From positions 5,356,413 through 5,420,412 of the forward strand of contig OX438751.1 in the NCBI GenBank assembly GCA_949316235.1: 64,000 nt of DNA. The letters are read 5' to 3'. Source of the DNA: Oegoconia quadripuncta (taxonomy: Eukaryota > Arthropoda > Insecta > Lepidoptera > Autostichidae). Positions 62,416 through 64,000 of this stretch are shown here, piece by piece (position 1 is the first letter of the stretch; each line of letters opens with the position of its first letter). Made by a program: the position numbers and the translations under genes. Below the pieces are notes generated by a model. The model ran no database searches, was not told where the DNA came from, and worked only from the letters and a program-made list of their open reading frames with translations.

Positions 62416-63127
62416 AAACCACATATCTACTTTAAAATAATTTATAGACTTTAGTATTACTAAATAGCAGTGTTACGAAGGTGTTTGAAGTTGAGGATTT
62501 GAGGCAGGACAGTTTTCGGTGAACTACTAACAACATCGCGATCTGCAATACTTGAGAAAATATAATAAGTATATATTATGTATCCGCGAACAGCACTGAG
62601 CCCTTACGCTGCAGTTGCATTGCCATGCTAAGTTGAACCATAAACGAAGGCAACACAGAAGAGTAGCTTACACGGACTTAATGAAGTTCCCTTTAAGCGA
62701 TACAAAGGCCCAATTTTTTTCTTCATAGGCGATTATGGTAAGCAGTTTTGCACTTCGTGTTGGCAAAGATTGATGGTTCCGTAGGACTGGTTCATTGCAT
62801 ATTTATTGGGGCGCTTAACTGTGAGCTATCTGCCAAGTCGCAGTACGAATATATTGGATTGTTTAAATTGAATTCGCTCCAACCGATAATGACGCGGACG
62901 CTTTGTCTTTATTTAGAGGGCTTACCGGGGCTTGTCTCCGAACGGTTTTGAGGAACACGGGTTTACCTCGTTTATATTTAGAATTGAACTTGCGTAATAT
63001 CTTCCTATTTCCTTTAAGTCCCATAGTAACAAAGCTGATCATCTGATTTAATTAATTAGCTACTTTAATGGAAACGTTCAATTCGCAGTTTCTATATTAA
63101 AAAAATTACATAATGATAAAAGTGTCG
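62416..63127. other. No gene seen
   Basis: A 67-codon frame at 62748-62951 has no recognisable motif. Confidence 0.3.
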
Positions 63128-63325
63128 TGTCGCGTACTGACCCGGAAACCCCATCTTATCTCTGACAACCGGAACATAATAATGCTATTAACATTGCTGT
63201 TTGGCGGCTAAGATGGTGGTAGCCCCAACCAAACCGAGTACTAAACATGTACCCCGCTAAGGTTCGAACCCGCGACCTCCAATTAATAAACCCAATGTTG
63301 TTTACATCGAGGCAAGGAGGCGGTT
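63128..63325 (-). mobile_element. SINE-C copy, 3'-truncated, minus strand
   Basis: GCGTACTGACCCGGAAACCC to the head ATGTTGTTTACATCGAGGCA and AGGAGGCGG. The last ~60 bp of the 3' end are missing, and the GGACTGGCTATCTT segment is shortened. Confidence 0.85.
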
Positions 63326-63329
63326 ACGG

Positions 63330-63425
63330 TGGTTGTTGTTTCAAGCATATGCTTTTAATGTTAAAACTCTCATGTTTGGGATATCTCCGACCACCCCATT
63401 TGGGATAAAGGTAGTAACGTTATTT
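63330..63425 (-). repeat. Repeat family R5 end fragment
   Basis: GTTTGGGATATCTCCGACCA and CCATTTGGGATAAAGGTAGT match 4498-4545. Confidence 0.6.
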
Positions 63426-63439
63426 ATGTATTGTGGACA

Positions 63440-63660
63440 CCTACCTGCATGCGTTCTTTGCATAATTGCTTAAGAATCTTCTACTTCTTCAATTTAAGAG
63501 CTATGTGGAGTAGGTGGAGTAATGACCCACTTCTCGTCCTCGATTTAACCTCTTGGTATGACACGACATGCACCTTTTCTTTCACTTGGTCAAAGTTATT
63601 ACGCCTAGGTCTTCCCCTCCTCTCTGTCCTACAATTTTTGCCTCAATTATGTTATTTAAA
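63440..63660 (-). pseudogene. LINE C-terminal fragment, minus strand
   Basis: On the minus strand IEAKIVGQRG then, frame-shifted, RRNNFDQVKEKVHVVSYQEV and KSRTRSGSLLHLLH follow the IEGKIEGKRGRGRPRR..FDQVKEK..V.SYQEVK pattern of insect LINEs, the same family as 26218-26490. Confidence 0.65.
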
Positions 63661-64000
63661 AATAGAATTATTTTCTGCTTGTTTTTTATTTATTTATAAT
63701 GATGTAATTATGTGAAATAGGGTACAGACGTGGTTTTGAAAAAAAAAATTAAACATCTATGCCAATATCTTCTATTTCACTTACCTAATATACCTACTTT
63801 TTCCTACGGTAAAAAAAACTCATCCAGTAAAATAGAAACGTAAAAAAAATATATTATACTTAGGTATCGACCATAAAAAACATGATTAAAAACCAAACTG
63901 CAAATTATATGGTCAATTTGTTGTATTAACACAAACCGTGGTGTGGCTGCGACTCAGCGACGACCTCTGAATTAATTTACAGAGGCTTTGTTCTCTCAGT
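63661..64000. other. No gene seen
   Basis: AT-rich; no recognisable feature to the window end. Confidence 0.3.

Overview
The window is repeat-dominated, AT-rich, intron/intergenic-like DNA of an insect, most likely a moth or butterfly. This rests on family-level recognition: several tRNA-derived SINE families with Lepidoptera-like bodies, short Helitrons with 5' TC and 3' CTAG ends inserted between A and T, many 3'-end scraps of RTE-like and CR1/Jockey-like LINEs, TA-flanked MITEs, and a Tc1/mariner-type transposon whose transposase has a DUF4817-like N-terminus. Nothing looks bacterial. No complete host gene is visible. One short candidate coding exon (7574-7681, ending at a GTGAGT donor) is the best host-gene signal.

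Layout. 1-1664: DNA transposon copy 1 (intact 353-aa transposase, left end outside the window), inserted in the reverse-transcriptase frame of a LINE (1665-2718), which itself lies in an RTE remnant. 2.7-20.7 kb: scattered SINEs, MITEs, Helitrons and LINE scraps around mostly unannotatable DNA. 20.7-26.0 kb: a large inverted duplication with two arms of about 945 bp, nearly identical by eye (20710-21653 and 25096-26040). Its spacer holds the complete transposon copy 2 (22106-24224, TIRs of about 268 bp). 26-54 kb: the densest SINE landscape, with four tRNA-derived families called here SINE-A to SINE-D, minisatellites, foldback elements and LINE C-terminal fragments. 54287-61153: a DIRS-like tyrosine-recombinase retrotransposon with inverted terminal repeats and an internal complementary region that matches both outer ends. 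Its gag carries a predicted intron filled with ~160-bp tandem repeats, transposon copy 3, and two very short SINE insertions with target duplications. Its reverse transcriptase has lost its catalytic core and its recombinase frame is broken at two poly-T runs. 61.2-64 kb: more SINEs and LINE scraps.

How the parts relate. The three transposon copies are almost base-identical (one amino-acid difference), so they spread recently and after the elements they interrupt. The DIRS element is a decayed, probably non-autonomous copy, yet its terminal architecture is readable. The SINEs carry internal Pol III A and B boxes, and one family ends in the same GATGAT-type tail as the RTE scraps, which suggests RTE machinery moved it. 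Family names below come from recognition of motifs, not from a database search.
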